Of a stretch of DNA of 64,000 nt, positions 46,476-54,472 are shown piece by piece. The first letter of the stretch is position 1. Every line of letters begins with the position of its first letter. Made by a program: the position numbers and the translations under genes. The DNA comes from Bradyrhizobium sp. SRS-191 (GTDB lineage Bacteria; Pseudomonadota; Alphaproteobacteria; Rhizobiales; Xanthobacteraceae): the NCBI RefSeq assembly GCF_024586915.1, contig NZ_JANBVS010000007.1, forward strand, positions 1 to 64,000, in the 5' to 3' direction. A model generated the notes under the pieces. That model was given only the letters and a program-made list of their open reading frames with translations. It was not told the origin of the DNA and searched no databases.

Positions 46476-49013
46476 GTGCCGCCCCGCATCCGACCAGTCC
46501 CGCCCGATGACCGCGCCGCGCTGCCCGACCATTTTACGACATGGTTCGCGGCGCGCGGTTGGACGCCACGCGCGCATCAGCTGGCGCTGCTCGACAAGGC
46601 CCGCGCGCAGCGCTCGGCATTGCTGATCGCGCCGACCGGCGCCGGCAAGACGCTGGCCGGGTTCCTGCCGACCTTGGTGGAGCTGGGCGAGACACCAACG
46701 CCGCGATCCCTGGCGCGTCCCGCCGGCCTGCACACCCTCTACATCTCGCCCCTGAAGGCGCTCGCCGTCGATATCGCGCGCAATCTCGAAGCGCCGATCT
46801 CCGAGATGGGGCTGCCGATCAAGGTCGAGACCCGCACCGGCGACACGCCGGCGTCGCGCAAGCAGCGCCAGCGCCGTTATCCGCCGGACATCCTGCTGAC
46901 GACGCCCGAGCAGCTCGCGCTGCTGCTGTCGTCCGACGACGCGCCCTATCTGTTTTCCTCGTTGAAGCGCGTCGTGCTCGACGAGCTGCATGCGCTGGTC
47001 ACCTCCAAGCGCGGCGATCTGTTGTCGCTCGGGCTGGCGCGGCTGTGGCGGCTGGCGCCTGACATGCGCATGATCGGTCTGTCGGCGACCGTCGCCGAGC
47101 CGGAGCAGCTTGCGCGCTTCCTGGTGCCCCAGCCCGATGGCGCGATCGCGGCTGCGGACGTCGTCGTCGCCGGCGGCGCCGCGCAGCCGGTGGTCGAAAT
47201 GCTCGACACGCGCGAGCGCCTGCCATGGGCCGGTCACAGCGCACGCCATGCGCTCAACGAGATGTACGAGCTGATCAAGGCCAACAAGACCACGCTCGTC
47301 TTCGTCAACACGCGCAGCCAGGCCGAGATGCTGTTCCAGGAGTTCTGGCGCATCAACGACGACAATCTCGCCATCGCGCTTCACCACGGCTCGCTCGACG
47401 TCGCGCAGCGTCGCAAGGTCGAGGACGCAATGGCCGCGGGCCGGCTGCGTGGTGTGGTCTGCACCTCCTCGCTCGATCTCGGCGTCGACTGGGGCGATGT
47501 CGATCTCGTCATCAATGTCGGCGCGCCCAAGGGCTGCTCGCGGCTGATGCAGCGTATCGGCCGCGCCAATCACCGGCTCGACGAGGCCTCGCGCGCGGTG
47601 CTGGTGCCGGCCAATCGCTTCGAGGTGCTGGAATGCTCGGTCGCGATCGATGCCATCGCCGACAATGCGCAGGACACGCCGCCCTTGCGCACCGGCGCCC
47701 TCGACGTGCTGGCGCAGCACGTGCTCGGCTGCGCCTGCGGCGAGCCGTTTCTGAGTGACGAGCTCTATGCCGAGGTGATCACGGCCGCGTCCTATGCGAC
47801 GCTGACGCGCGCCGATTTCGACGATGTCGTCGACTTCGTCGCGTCGGGCGGCTACGCGCTGAAGACCTATGAGCGTTTCGCGCGCATCAAGCAGGATGCC
47901 AAGGGACGCTGGCGCGTCGCCAATCCCAAGGTGCGGCAGAGCTATCGCTTGAACGTCGGCACCATCGTCGAGGAGGCGATGCTGAAGGTGCGGCTGGTGC
48001 GCTCGCGCGGCGGCGGCAAAGGTGCGACCGGTGCGATCGCGCGCGGCGGCCGGCTGCTGGGCGAGATCGAGGAGGCGTTCATCGAAGGTCTCACGCTCGG
48101 CGACACCTTCGTCTTCAGCGGCGAGATCGTGCGCTACGAGGCACTGGCCGAGGACCAGGTCTATGTGTCGCGCGCGAGCGATTCCGATCCGAAGGTGCCG
48201 TCCTACATGGGCGGCAAGTTTCCGCTCTCGACCTACCTCGCCGAGCGCGTGCGCGGCCTGCTCGACGACCGCACGGCCTGGGGCGTGTTGCCGGAGCAGG
48301 TCCGCGACTGGCTCTCATTGCAGAAGGACGTGTCGCGCATTCCCGCGCGGCGCGAGCTTCTGGTCGAGACGTTCCCGCGGTCCAACAAGCACTACATCGT
48401 CTGCTATCCGTTCGAGGGCCGGCTTGCGCATCAGACGCTCGGCATGCTGCTGACGCGGCGGCTGGAGCGCGCGCGCGCCCGGCCTCTCGGCTTCGTCGCC
48501 AACGAATATGCGCTCGCGGTGTGGGGGCTCGGCGACATGTCGCTGATGGTCAAGCAGGGACGGCTGGATCTCGCTGCGCTGTTCGATCCGGACATGCTGG
48601 GCGACGATCTCGAGGCGTGGCTCGACGAATCGGCGCTGATGAAGCGCACCTTCCGCTCCTGCGCGATCATCTCCGGCCTGATCGCGCGGCGTTCCACAAC
48701 CGAGGAAAAGACCCGCCGGCAGGTGCTGTTCTCGACCGATCTCGTCTACGACGTGCTGCGCCGGCACCAGCCCGATCACATGCTGTTGCGCGCCGCGCGC
48801 GCCGATGCCGCCACCGGCCTGCTCGATCTGCGCCGCCTCGGTGATATGCTCCAGCGTATCGAGGGCCGAATCACCCATCGCCCGCTCGATCGCGTCTCGC
48901 CTCTGGCGGTGCCGGTGATGCTGGAAATCGGCCGCGAATCCGTCTATGGCGAGGCCGCCGACGAGCTCCTGGCGGAAGCCGCCGAGGAACTCGTCAAGGA
49001 GGCGATGGGGTAG
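46476..49013 (+). CDS. Ligase-associated DEXH-box DNA helicase (Lhr family)
   Basis: An approximately 845-residue superfamily 2 helicase of the Lhr-core type: APTGAGKT (52-59, Walker A), DELH (169-172), SATV, then the second RecA domain with SSLDLGVDWGDVDLVINVGAP in two parts and QRIGRANHR, a winged helix and the Lhr beta-barrel. Lhr helicases move along single-stranded DNA and unwind RNA-DNA hybrids. The start is uncertain: GTG at 46476 is chosen, GTG at 46371 is possible, and the earlier in-frame ATG lies in a repeat. The phosphoesterase gene follows after 44 bp. Confidence 0.9.
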   Translation: MPPRIRPVPPDDRAALPDHFTTWFAARGWTPRAHQLALLDKARAQRSALLIAPTGAGKTLAGFLPTLVELGETPTPRSLARPAGLHTLYISPLKALAVDIARNLEAPISEMGLPIKVETRTGDTPASRKQRQRRYPPDILLTTPEQLALLLSSDDAPYLFSSLKRVVLDELHALVTSKRGDLLSLGLARLWRLAPDMRMIGLSATVAEPEQLARFLVPQPDGAIAAADVVVAGGAAQPVVEMLDTRERLPWAGHSARHALNEMYELIKANKTTLVFVNTRSQAEMLFQEFWRINDDNLAIALHHGSLDVAQRRKVEDAMAAGRLRGVVCTSSLDLGVDWGDVDLVINVGAPKGCSRLMQRIGRANHRLDEASRAVLVPANRFEVLECSVAIDAIADNAQDTPPLRTGALDVLAQHVLGCACGEPFLSDELYAEVITAASYATLTRADFDDVVDFVASGGYALKTYERFARIKQDAKGRWRVANPKVRQSYRLNVGTIVEEAMLKVRLVRSRGGGKGATGAIARGGRLLGEIEEAFIEGLTLGDTFVFSGEIVRYEALAEDQVYVSRASDSDPKVPSYMGGKFPLSTYLAERVRGLLDDRTAWGVLPEQVRDWLSLQKDVSRIPARRELLVETFPRSNKHYIVCYPFEGRLAHQTLGMLLTRRLERARARPLGFVANEYALAVWGLGDMSLMVKQGRLDLAALFDPDMLGDDLEAWLDESALMKRTFRSCAIISGLIARRSTTEEKTRRQVLFSTDLVYDVLRRHQPDHMLLRAARADAATGLLDLRRLGDMLQRIEGRITHRPLDRVSPLAVPVMLEIGRESVYGEAADELLAEAAEELVKEAMG

Positions 49014-49057
49014 CGAGAGGCGAGGCGGATTTGCGGGGCACACTCTGCGTATCGGGG

Positions 49058-49714
49058 ATGATGGAGGTCGCCGGCACCGCGCTGCGCGCCGATCTCTCCG
49101 GCGCGCTGGTGTGGGACGAGCAGCGCCTGCTCGTCGTCTCCGATCTGCATCTGGAAAAAGGCTCGAGCTACGCGTCGCGCGGCACCCTGCTGCCACCGTT
49201 CGATACGGTCGCCACCCTGCGCCGGCTCGCGACCGTGATCGCGCACTACAATCCACGCACGGTGATCGCGCTCGGCGATAGTTTTCACGACCGCGATGCG
49301 CATACCCGCCTGACCGGCGACGACCGCGCCTGCATCGCCAACCTTCAAGTCGGCCGCGACTGGATCTGGATCACCGGCAATCACGATCCCGCGCCGCATG
49401 GCATCGGCGGCGAGGTTGCCGACGAGATCACGCTCGGCGCAGTCACGTTCCGCCACGAGCCGACCGGCATGCGCGGCGAGATCGCCGGCCATTTGCATCC
49501 CAAGGCGCGGGTCGCGACGCGGGCGCGTACGCTGGAGCGCCGCTGCTTCGTCTCCGACGGCGCCTGCGCGGTGATGCCGGCGTTCGGCGCCTATGCGGGC
49601 GGCCTCAGCGTCCGCGACGCCGCCTTCGCCAGACTGTTCCCGAAGCGCGCCTTCGTCGCGCATGTGCTGGGGGATACTAAACTGCACAGCATCGCCGCGG
49701 CGAGGTGTTATTAG
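49058..49714 (+). CDS. pdeM: Ligase-associated DNA endonuclease PdeM (metallophosphoesterase)
   Basis: An approximately 218-residue calcineurin-like phosphoesterase with the di-metal motifs SDLHLEKG, GDSFHDRD, GNHDPAP and GHLHPKA. Its homologue in Pseudomonas putida is a manganese-dependent DNA endonuclease encoded beside Lhr helicase, exonuclease and ligase. The start is uncertain: ATG 49058 (chosen), ATG 49061, or TTG 49031. It forms an operon with the helicase gene; the other two members are at 39903-42868 on the opposite strand. Confidence 0.88.
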   Translation: MMEVAGTALRADLSGALVWDEQRLLVVSDLHLEKGSSYASRGTLLPPFDTVATLRRLATVIAHYNPRTVIALGDSFHDRDAHTRLTGDDRACIANLQVGRDWIWITGNHDPAPHGIGGEVADEITLGAVTFRHEPTGMRGEIAGHLHPKARVATRARTLERRCFVSDGACAVMPAFGAYAGGLSVRDAAFARLFPKRAFVAHVLGDTKLHSIAAARCY

Positions 49715-49763
49715 TCGGACGATCGTTATTGATAGTTGGGTCGAGTGATCCTTCTGGCACCAG

Positions 49764-50630
49764 CTACGCCGCCTTCGCCTGCACCTTTTCGCAGAACTCC
49801 GCCAGCCGGTCGGCCAGCCGCAGTGTTGCCGGGCTGGCATTGGGCGAGGCGAGCAGCGCGACCTCGGTGCGGTCGATCGGCGCAAAGCCCTCGCGCGCGG
49901 TCAGCACGCGGTGCTCGGCCTGAACCGACATCTCGGAGAGGATGCTCAGCCCCATGCCCGCGGCCACCGCGGCCTGGATCGCGGCGAGGCTCGATGACGT
50001 GTAGGCCATGTGCCAGGCGCGGCCCGCGGCTTCCAGCGCGTGGATGGCGCGGCTGCGATAGATGCAGCCGAGCGGGAAGCCGATCAGCGGCACCGAGCGG
50101 GCTTCGAGGCTGACCGGATGGCTCTTGCTGGTCACCCAATAGACCTGCTCGGGCCACGCCGCGATCGCCGTACGCGTCTCATCGACGCCGCGCTTGAGCA
50201 GCGCGAGGTCGAGATCGCCGCGCTCGATGTCGCGCTTCAGGTTCAGGCTCTGGTCGGCGCGGACGTCGAGCCTGAGATCAGGGTGGGCACGGGAGAACGC
50301 CGCGAGCAGTTTTGCCAGCCGGTAGGCGGCGAAGTCCTCGGGAATGCCGAGCTTCACCGCGCCGTCAGGCCCGGGACGCGCCACGACGTCGCGGGCCTCC
50401 TCGGCCAGCGCAAGCAGGCGGCGGGCATAGGACAGCAGCCGCTCGCCCGCTTCCGTGGGCGTCACCTCGCGGCCGTCCCGGTTGAGCAGCGTCTGGCCGA
50501 GGTCCTCCTCCAGCCGCCGGATCTGCTGGCTGACGGTCGACTGCGTGCGGTGGACGCGCTCGCCGGCCCGGGTGAAGCCGCCGGCCTCGACCACCGAGAC
50601 GAAGCTGCGCAGCAGCTCCAGATCGAGCAT
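49764..50630 (-). CDS. LysR-family transcriptional regulator
   Basis: A 288-residue LysR regulator: winged helix at 1-60 (LELLRSFVSVVEAGGFTRAG and STVSQQIRRLE), linker helix, and two-lobed effector domain from about residue 90. It is divergent from the EamA transporter gene, with a 97-bp shared control region, so it most likely regulates that exporter and itself. GAGG precedes the ATG. The effector is unknown. Confidence 0.92.
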   Translation of the reverse strand: MLDLELLRSFVSVVEAGGFTRAGERVHRTQSTVSQQIRRLEEDLGQTLLNRDGREVTPTEAGERLLSYARRLLALAEEARDVVARPGPDGAVKLGIPEDFAAYRLAKLLAAFSRAHPDLRLDVRADQSLNLKRDIERGDLDLALLKRGVDETRTAIAAWPEQVYWVTSKSHPVSLEARSVPLIGFPLGCIYRSRAIHALEAAGRAWHMAYTSSSLAAIQAAVAAGMGLSILSEMSVQAEHRVLTAREGFAPIDRTEVALLASPNASPATLRLADRLAEFCEKVQAKAA

Positions 50631-50640
50631 CGAGAACCTC

Positions 50641-50687
50641 CATTTGAAATTCCACTGAGGTTTAGTCTATCATTTAATTTCCAAATG
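50641..50687. promoter_or_regulatory. Dyad in the LysR/EamA control region
   Basis: CATTTGAAATT (50641-50651) and AATTTCCAAATG (50676-50687) form an imperfect inverted repeat with one extra base, in an AT-rich stretch. It is a candidate LysR operator; parts of it overlap the expected promoters of both genes. Confidence 0.5.
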
Positions 50688-50727
50688 AGGAAGAACGGCC
50701 CTACACCGGCGGCAAAGGAGCACTCCA

Positions 50728-51645
50728 ATGTCCTCCGTGTCCTCGCCGGCCGCCGTGACCCCGATGAAGTCGAACCTGCTGCCGCTCGAGATCGGCCTGT
50801 TCTGCCTGCTGTGGAGCTTCGCCTTCGTCGCCGGCAAGATCGGCGTGACCTATTGTCCGCCGCTGCTGCTGCTCGCCGCGCGATTTTCGCTGGCGGGCGT
50901 CCTGATCCTGATCGTTCCCGCGCTCAGGGGCGAGTGGGGCATGAGCTGGCGCGATGCCGCCGTGTTCGCGATCATCGGCATTGCCAACAATGCGCTGTAT
51001 CTGGGCCTCGGCTATACCGGGCTGAAGACGGTGTCGGCCGGGCTGGGCGGGCTGATCGTGTCGGCCAATCCGGTGTTCACGGCGGTGTTCGCCGCGCTCC
51101 TGCTCGGCGAGCCGCTGACCTTGCGCAAGGTCGCAGGGCTCGCGCTCGGCACGCTGGGCGTCGCGATGATCGTGTGGCACCGCATGTCGGTCGGGACCGA
51201 TCATCTCGAGGGCATTCTCTACACGTTGGCCGCCTTGGCCTCGATCGTCACCGGCACCATCCTGTTCAAGCAGTTCGCGCCGAAAGGCAGCCTGTGGGTC
51301 GGCAACGGCATCCAGAACCTCTCGGCTGGACTGGTGTTGTGGCCCGTCGCGCTCGGCATCTCCGATGTCCACGACATCGTGCCGAATACGCAGTTGATCG
51401 GCGCCTTCGCGTTCCTGGTACTCGGCGGTTCGATCCTCGCCTATGTGCTGTGGTTCCACCTGCTGAAGGTGTGCGGCGCGACCGCGGCCAGCGCCTATCA
51501 CTTCGTGATGCCGCCGCTGGCGATGATCTTCGCCTTCCTGGTGCTCGGCGAGCATGTCGCCCTGCAGGACCTGCTCGGCGTCGTCCCGGTTGCCATCGGC
51601 ATCTATCTGGTGACGCGTACGCCGGCGCGCGCCAGCGCGGCCTAA
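50728..51645 (+). CDS. EamA/DMT-family transporter
   Basis: A 305-residue protein with ten membrane helices in two EamA repeats (about 13-140 and 155-293); SANPVFTAVFAALLLGEPLT and MPPLAMIFAFLVLGEHV are the matching ends of each half. DMT exporters of this type expel amino acids, purines or other metabolites. GGAG precedes the ATG. It is divergent from the LysR gene and its stop overlaps the convergent TIGR02186 gene by 4 bp. Confidence 0.9.
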   Translation: MSSVSSPAAVTPMKSNLLPLEIGLFCLLWSFAFVAGKIGVTYCPPLLLLAARFSLAGVLILIVPALRGEWGMSWRDAAVFAIIGIANNALYLGLGYTGLKTVSAGLGGLIVSANPVFTAVFAALLLGEPLTLRKVAGLALGTLGVAMIVWHRMSVGTDHLEGILYTLAALASIVTGTILFKQFAPKGSLWVGNGIQNLSAGLVLWPVALGISDVHDIVPNTQLIGAFAFLVLGGSILAYVLWFHLLKVCGATAASAYHFVMPPLAMIFAFLVLGEHVALQDLLGVVPVAIGIYLVTRTPARASAA

Positions 51646-52421
51646 TCCCGCCGGAACACGATCGAGGCCATCCAGCCCGTCATCAGCGCCATGGCGGTGG
51701 TGACGAGACCATAGACAAAGCCGTTCTGCCGCGCCGAGCTGGCGACGAACTGTTCGAAGCCGACCTTGACGATCTCGAACGCCGTCTCCGTCTTGGCGAT
51801 CATCGCGCCGTCCGCGAGCAGCTTGATCTCGATCTCATAGGTGCCGATCGGAACCGCGGCGGGCAGCGGAATGCCGGTGCGGAACAAGGTCGGCGTCAGG
51901 AACGTCACCGCCGACGTGTCCTCGCGGTAGAGCCCGTGCTGCGACTGCAGCCGCACGAAGGCGCTGCGGAAGGCATCGTTCGGCACCACGTCGCCATAGT
52001 CCGGGCCGACGCGCTGCGTCAGCAGCACGTTGGTCAGGCCGAGCTGCTGGCGCCGTTGCACCTCGGGATTGGCCATCGCATCGAACGGCCGGTTGGCGAA
52101 CAGCGCGAGATAACCGGGCACCTTCAGGAACTGGCGCGAGTCGGTGTTGATCCAGATGCCGAATTTGCGTTCCTTGCGCCGCGTCACCATGTCGGCGCGC
52201 GGCCCGCGCACGGTCACCACGAGGTCGTAGGCGGTGCGGGTCGGCGGGGTCTGGGCATCCTTCTCGACCGAGCCGAACAAGACGAGTTCTTCGCCGGAAT
52301 AGTTCGGCGTCACCGTGACGCGATGGTTGGAGACGGAGGCGATCAGCCGTTCCGCGCGCGTCGGAGCGGCGCCGACGAGCAGCAGCGCGAGCGTCACCCA
52401 GGCGAGGCGGAGCTGGATCAT
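51642..52421 (-). CDS. TIGR02186 family membrane-anchored protein
   Basis: A 259-residue protein with a signal peptide (1-23, cut after TRA), a beta-rich periplasmic domain and a C-terminal membrane helix (about 236-254). NHRVTVTPNYSGEELVLFGSV and the YDLVVTVRGP segment are family-typical. TIGR02186 proteins of unknown function are found next to TauE/SafE-like permeases in alphaproteobacteria, as here: the start overlaps the permease stop by 4 bp. They probably work together in export of a sulfur compound, which is inference. Confidence 0.85.
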   Translation of the reverse strand: MIQLRLAWVTLALLLVGAAPTRAERLIASVSNHRVTVTPNYSGEELVLFGSVEKDAQTPPTRTAYDLVVTVRGPRADMVTRRKERKFGIWINTDSRQFLKVPGYLALFANRPFDAMANPEVQRRQQLGLTNVLLTQRVGPDYGDVVPNDAFRSAFVRLQSQHGLYREDTSAVTFLTPTLFRTGIPLPAAVPIGTYEIEIKLLADGAMIAKTETAFEIVKVGFEQFVASSARQNGFVYGLVTTAMALMTGWMASIVFRRD

Positions 52422-53344
52422 CGGCTCGCCTCGGTCTCGCGGATGGTGAAGAGGTCGTCGGGCTTGATCACGAGCTCGATCGCAAAGCGGATTCCGACGG
52501 CAAGGATCAGGAGGCCGAGCAGCAGCCGCAGCTGCTCGCCGCGGATCATCTGGCCGGCGCGGGCGCCGAACTGCGCCCCGGTGACGCCGCCGACCATCAG
52601 GATCAGCGCCAGCACCGCGTCGACCAGATGATTGCTCATCGCATGCAGCATGGTCGCGATCATCATGGTGGCAAGCGTCAGCACCATCGAGGTGCCGATC
52701 ACGGTCGAGGTCGGCACGCGCAGCAAATAGATCAGCAGCGGCACCAGGATGAAGCCGCCGCCGATGCCCATGACGGCGCCGAGAAAGCCGATGAGGATGC
52801 CGATGCCGATGACGGGAATGACCGAGACGTAGATCTTGGAGCGCTTGAATCGCATCTTCAGCGGCAGCCCGTGGACCCACACATGGCTGCCGGGCCGGCG
52901 CACCGTGGCCGGCGCGCCCTGGCGTGCGCGCAGCATGGCGCGCAGGCCCTCCCAGAACATCACGCCGCCGACGCTGGTCAGCAGCACGACATAGGAGAGC
53001 GCGATCATCAGGTCGAGCTGGCCGAGCGAGCGCAGCAAGGTGAAGGTGGCGACGCCGAGCGCGGTGCCGAGCGTGCCGCCGATCATGAGCACCAGCGCCA
53101 GCGAGGGATCGATTGCCCGCCGTCGCCAATAGGACAGCGCGCCGGAGAACGAGGAGGCGGCGATGTGGCTGGACACCGAGGCGACCGCGACCGCCGGTGT
53201 GATGCCGACGAAGATCAGCAGCGGCGTCATCAGGAAGCCGCCGCCGATGCCGAACATGCCGGACACGAAGCCGACGGCCGCGCCCATGGCCAGCAGCAGG
53301 AAGATGTTGACCGGGATGTCGGCGATGGGGAGATAGATCTGCAT
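52418..53344 (-). CDS. TauE/SafE (TSUP) family permease
   Basis: A 308-residue membrane protein with eight to nine helices and the two TSUP repeats, each with a G(M/A)xGIGGGF motif (FGIGGGFLMTP near 33-43 and MGIGGGFILVP near 193-203). TSUP proteins carry sulfite, sulfoacetate, taurine-related or other organic anions. I chose the ATG at 53344, giving the start MQIYLPIADIPVN; an in-frame ATG 14 codons upstream is less likely. The TIGR02186 gene is coupled downstream. Confidence 0.9.
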   Translation of the reverse strand: MQIYLPIADIPVNIFLLLAMGAAVGFVSGMFGIGGGFLMTPLLIFVGITPAVAVASVSSHIAASSFSGALSYWRRRAIDPSLALVLMIGGTLGTALGVATFTLLRSLGQLDLMIALSYVVLLTSVGGVMFWEGLRAMLRARQGAPATVRRPGSHVWVHGLPLKMRFKRSKIYVSVIPVIGIGILIGFLGAVMGIGGGFILVPLLIYLLRVPTSTVIGTSMVLTLATMMIATMLHAMSNHLVDAVLALILMVGGVTGAQFGARAGQMIRGEQLRLLLGLLILAVGIRFAIELVIKPDDLFTIRETEASR

Positions 53345-53491
53345 CCGCGCGGTCCTGCGAACGTTCAACCGAAGCATCCCGCGCATGCGAAGCAGGTGCT
53401 GCGGTCCTGCATAACCGAAAACGCGGCCGAAGGGATCAGAGATTCCCGACCCAAGCCCCGCGATCTGCTGACGGTGTCACCGGCGGATCGA

Positions 53492-54343
53492 TCAGAGCGG
53501 CTTGAGCGGAGCCGTGACCAGCTTCATCGCCTCGGCCTCCTGCGGATCCAGCCAGCGGATGTCGCGGGTCTCGGACATGGTCTCGATCACCTGCGACGAG
53601 ATGCCCATGCGGGTGACATAGCCGAGGATCGCGCCGGTGACGCGCTGGGTGTCGGCCACCGCATCGTTGCCCTCCGCCGCCGAGGTGAAGCGGTGGACGC
53701 CCAGCGCCGAGCCGTCGATGCCGTAGCGGGTCTGGCCGCCCGCAAAGGTGAAAACGCAGGCGCTGGCGCAGAAGCCGGGACGGATCCGGCCGTCCTTGTC
53801 CACCACGCCGACAGCGGTGGCGAGGCCGTGGGCGCGGATGATCTCGCCCATCAAGACGCCCTGCTCGAGATTGCCGCCGGGCGACGACAACAGGACCACG
53901 TCGCCGGTTTTCAGATGGGATTCATTGATCCGCTCGCGCAGCCAGATCGCCGCGGCCGGCCCGATGCGGCCGCTGACCGCGAGCACGGCACGATCCGCGC
54001 CGCCAGCCATCGCGGCATTCGCAACCAGCGCCCAGGACAGGCTGGGCGAGACGTACTGATCCTTCCAGAACGACCAGGCATCCGGACGCGACAGGTCGCG
54101 ATAGGCGCGGATTCCGCCGCTGAGCATGATCCCGACGAAGAAGATCACCGAGGCAATCCGGCGCCAGCGGAACGCCGCGGGATAGCCGTCGGTGACCTGC
54201 TGCACGGGGGATCGAGGCGTGGCGATGAAGCTCGGCTGCGGCTGCGGAGCCACGCGCGGGCCGGTCGGCGATTGTCGGAACGGCGCGCCGTCCTGCTGCT
54301 GGTTTCCGGCTGTCACGCGCCGACACTCCCTCGCGGCGTCCAT
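53492..54343 (-). CDS. Membrane-anchored ClpP/crotonase-fold protein (COG3904-like)
   Basis: A 283-residue protein: polar N-terminus of 60 residues, one membrane helix (about 62-78), then a domain with SSPGGN (153-158), FCASACVFTFAG (Ser194) and ALGVHRF (His217). This matches predicted periplasmic ClpP-fold serine-protease-like proteins; enzyme activity has not been shown. The signature CASAC is shared with the secreted protein at 30058. The start is ATG 54343; a GTG directly before it (54346) is also possible. Confidence 0.78.
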   Translation of the reverse strand: MDAARECRRVTAGNQQQDGAPFRQSPTGPRVAPQPQPSFIATPRSPVQQVTDGYPAAFRWRRIASVIFFVGIMLSGGIRAYRDLSRPDAWSFWKDQYVSPSLSWALVANAAMAGGADRAVLAVSGRIGPAAAIWLRERINESHLKTGDVVLLSSPGGNLEQGVLMGEIIRAHGLATAVGVVDKDGRIRPGFCASACVFTFAGGQTRYGIDGSALGVHRFTSAAEGNDAVADTQRVTGAILGYVTRMGISSQVIETMSETRDIRWLDPQEAEAMKLVTAPLKPL

Positions 54344-54472
54344 CACGCGCCGTCGCGAAGTCCTATACCGATCGCCCGCACGACACTATGGCGCGCGGGC
54401 GGACGCGTTCAGGATTTTGTCGCCACCTTCAGGGCCGCAGTATCGCGCCGGCGAGCTGCGCTGAGGGGGCCC

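Noticed and set aside
50010..52631. An 873-codon plus-strand open frame spanning the LysR, EamA and TIGR02186 genes
   Set aside because: It crosses three recognised genes in other frames, so it cannot be real.
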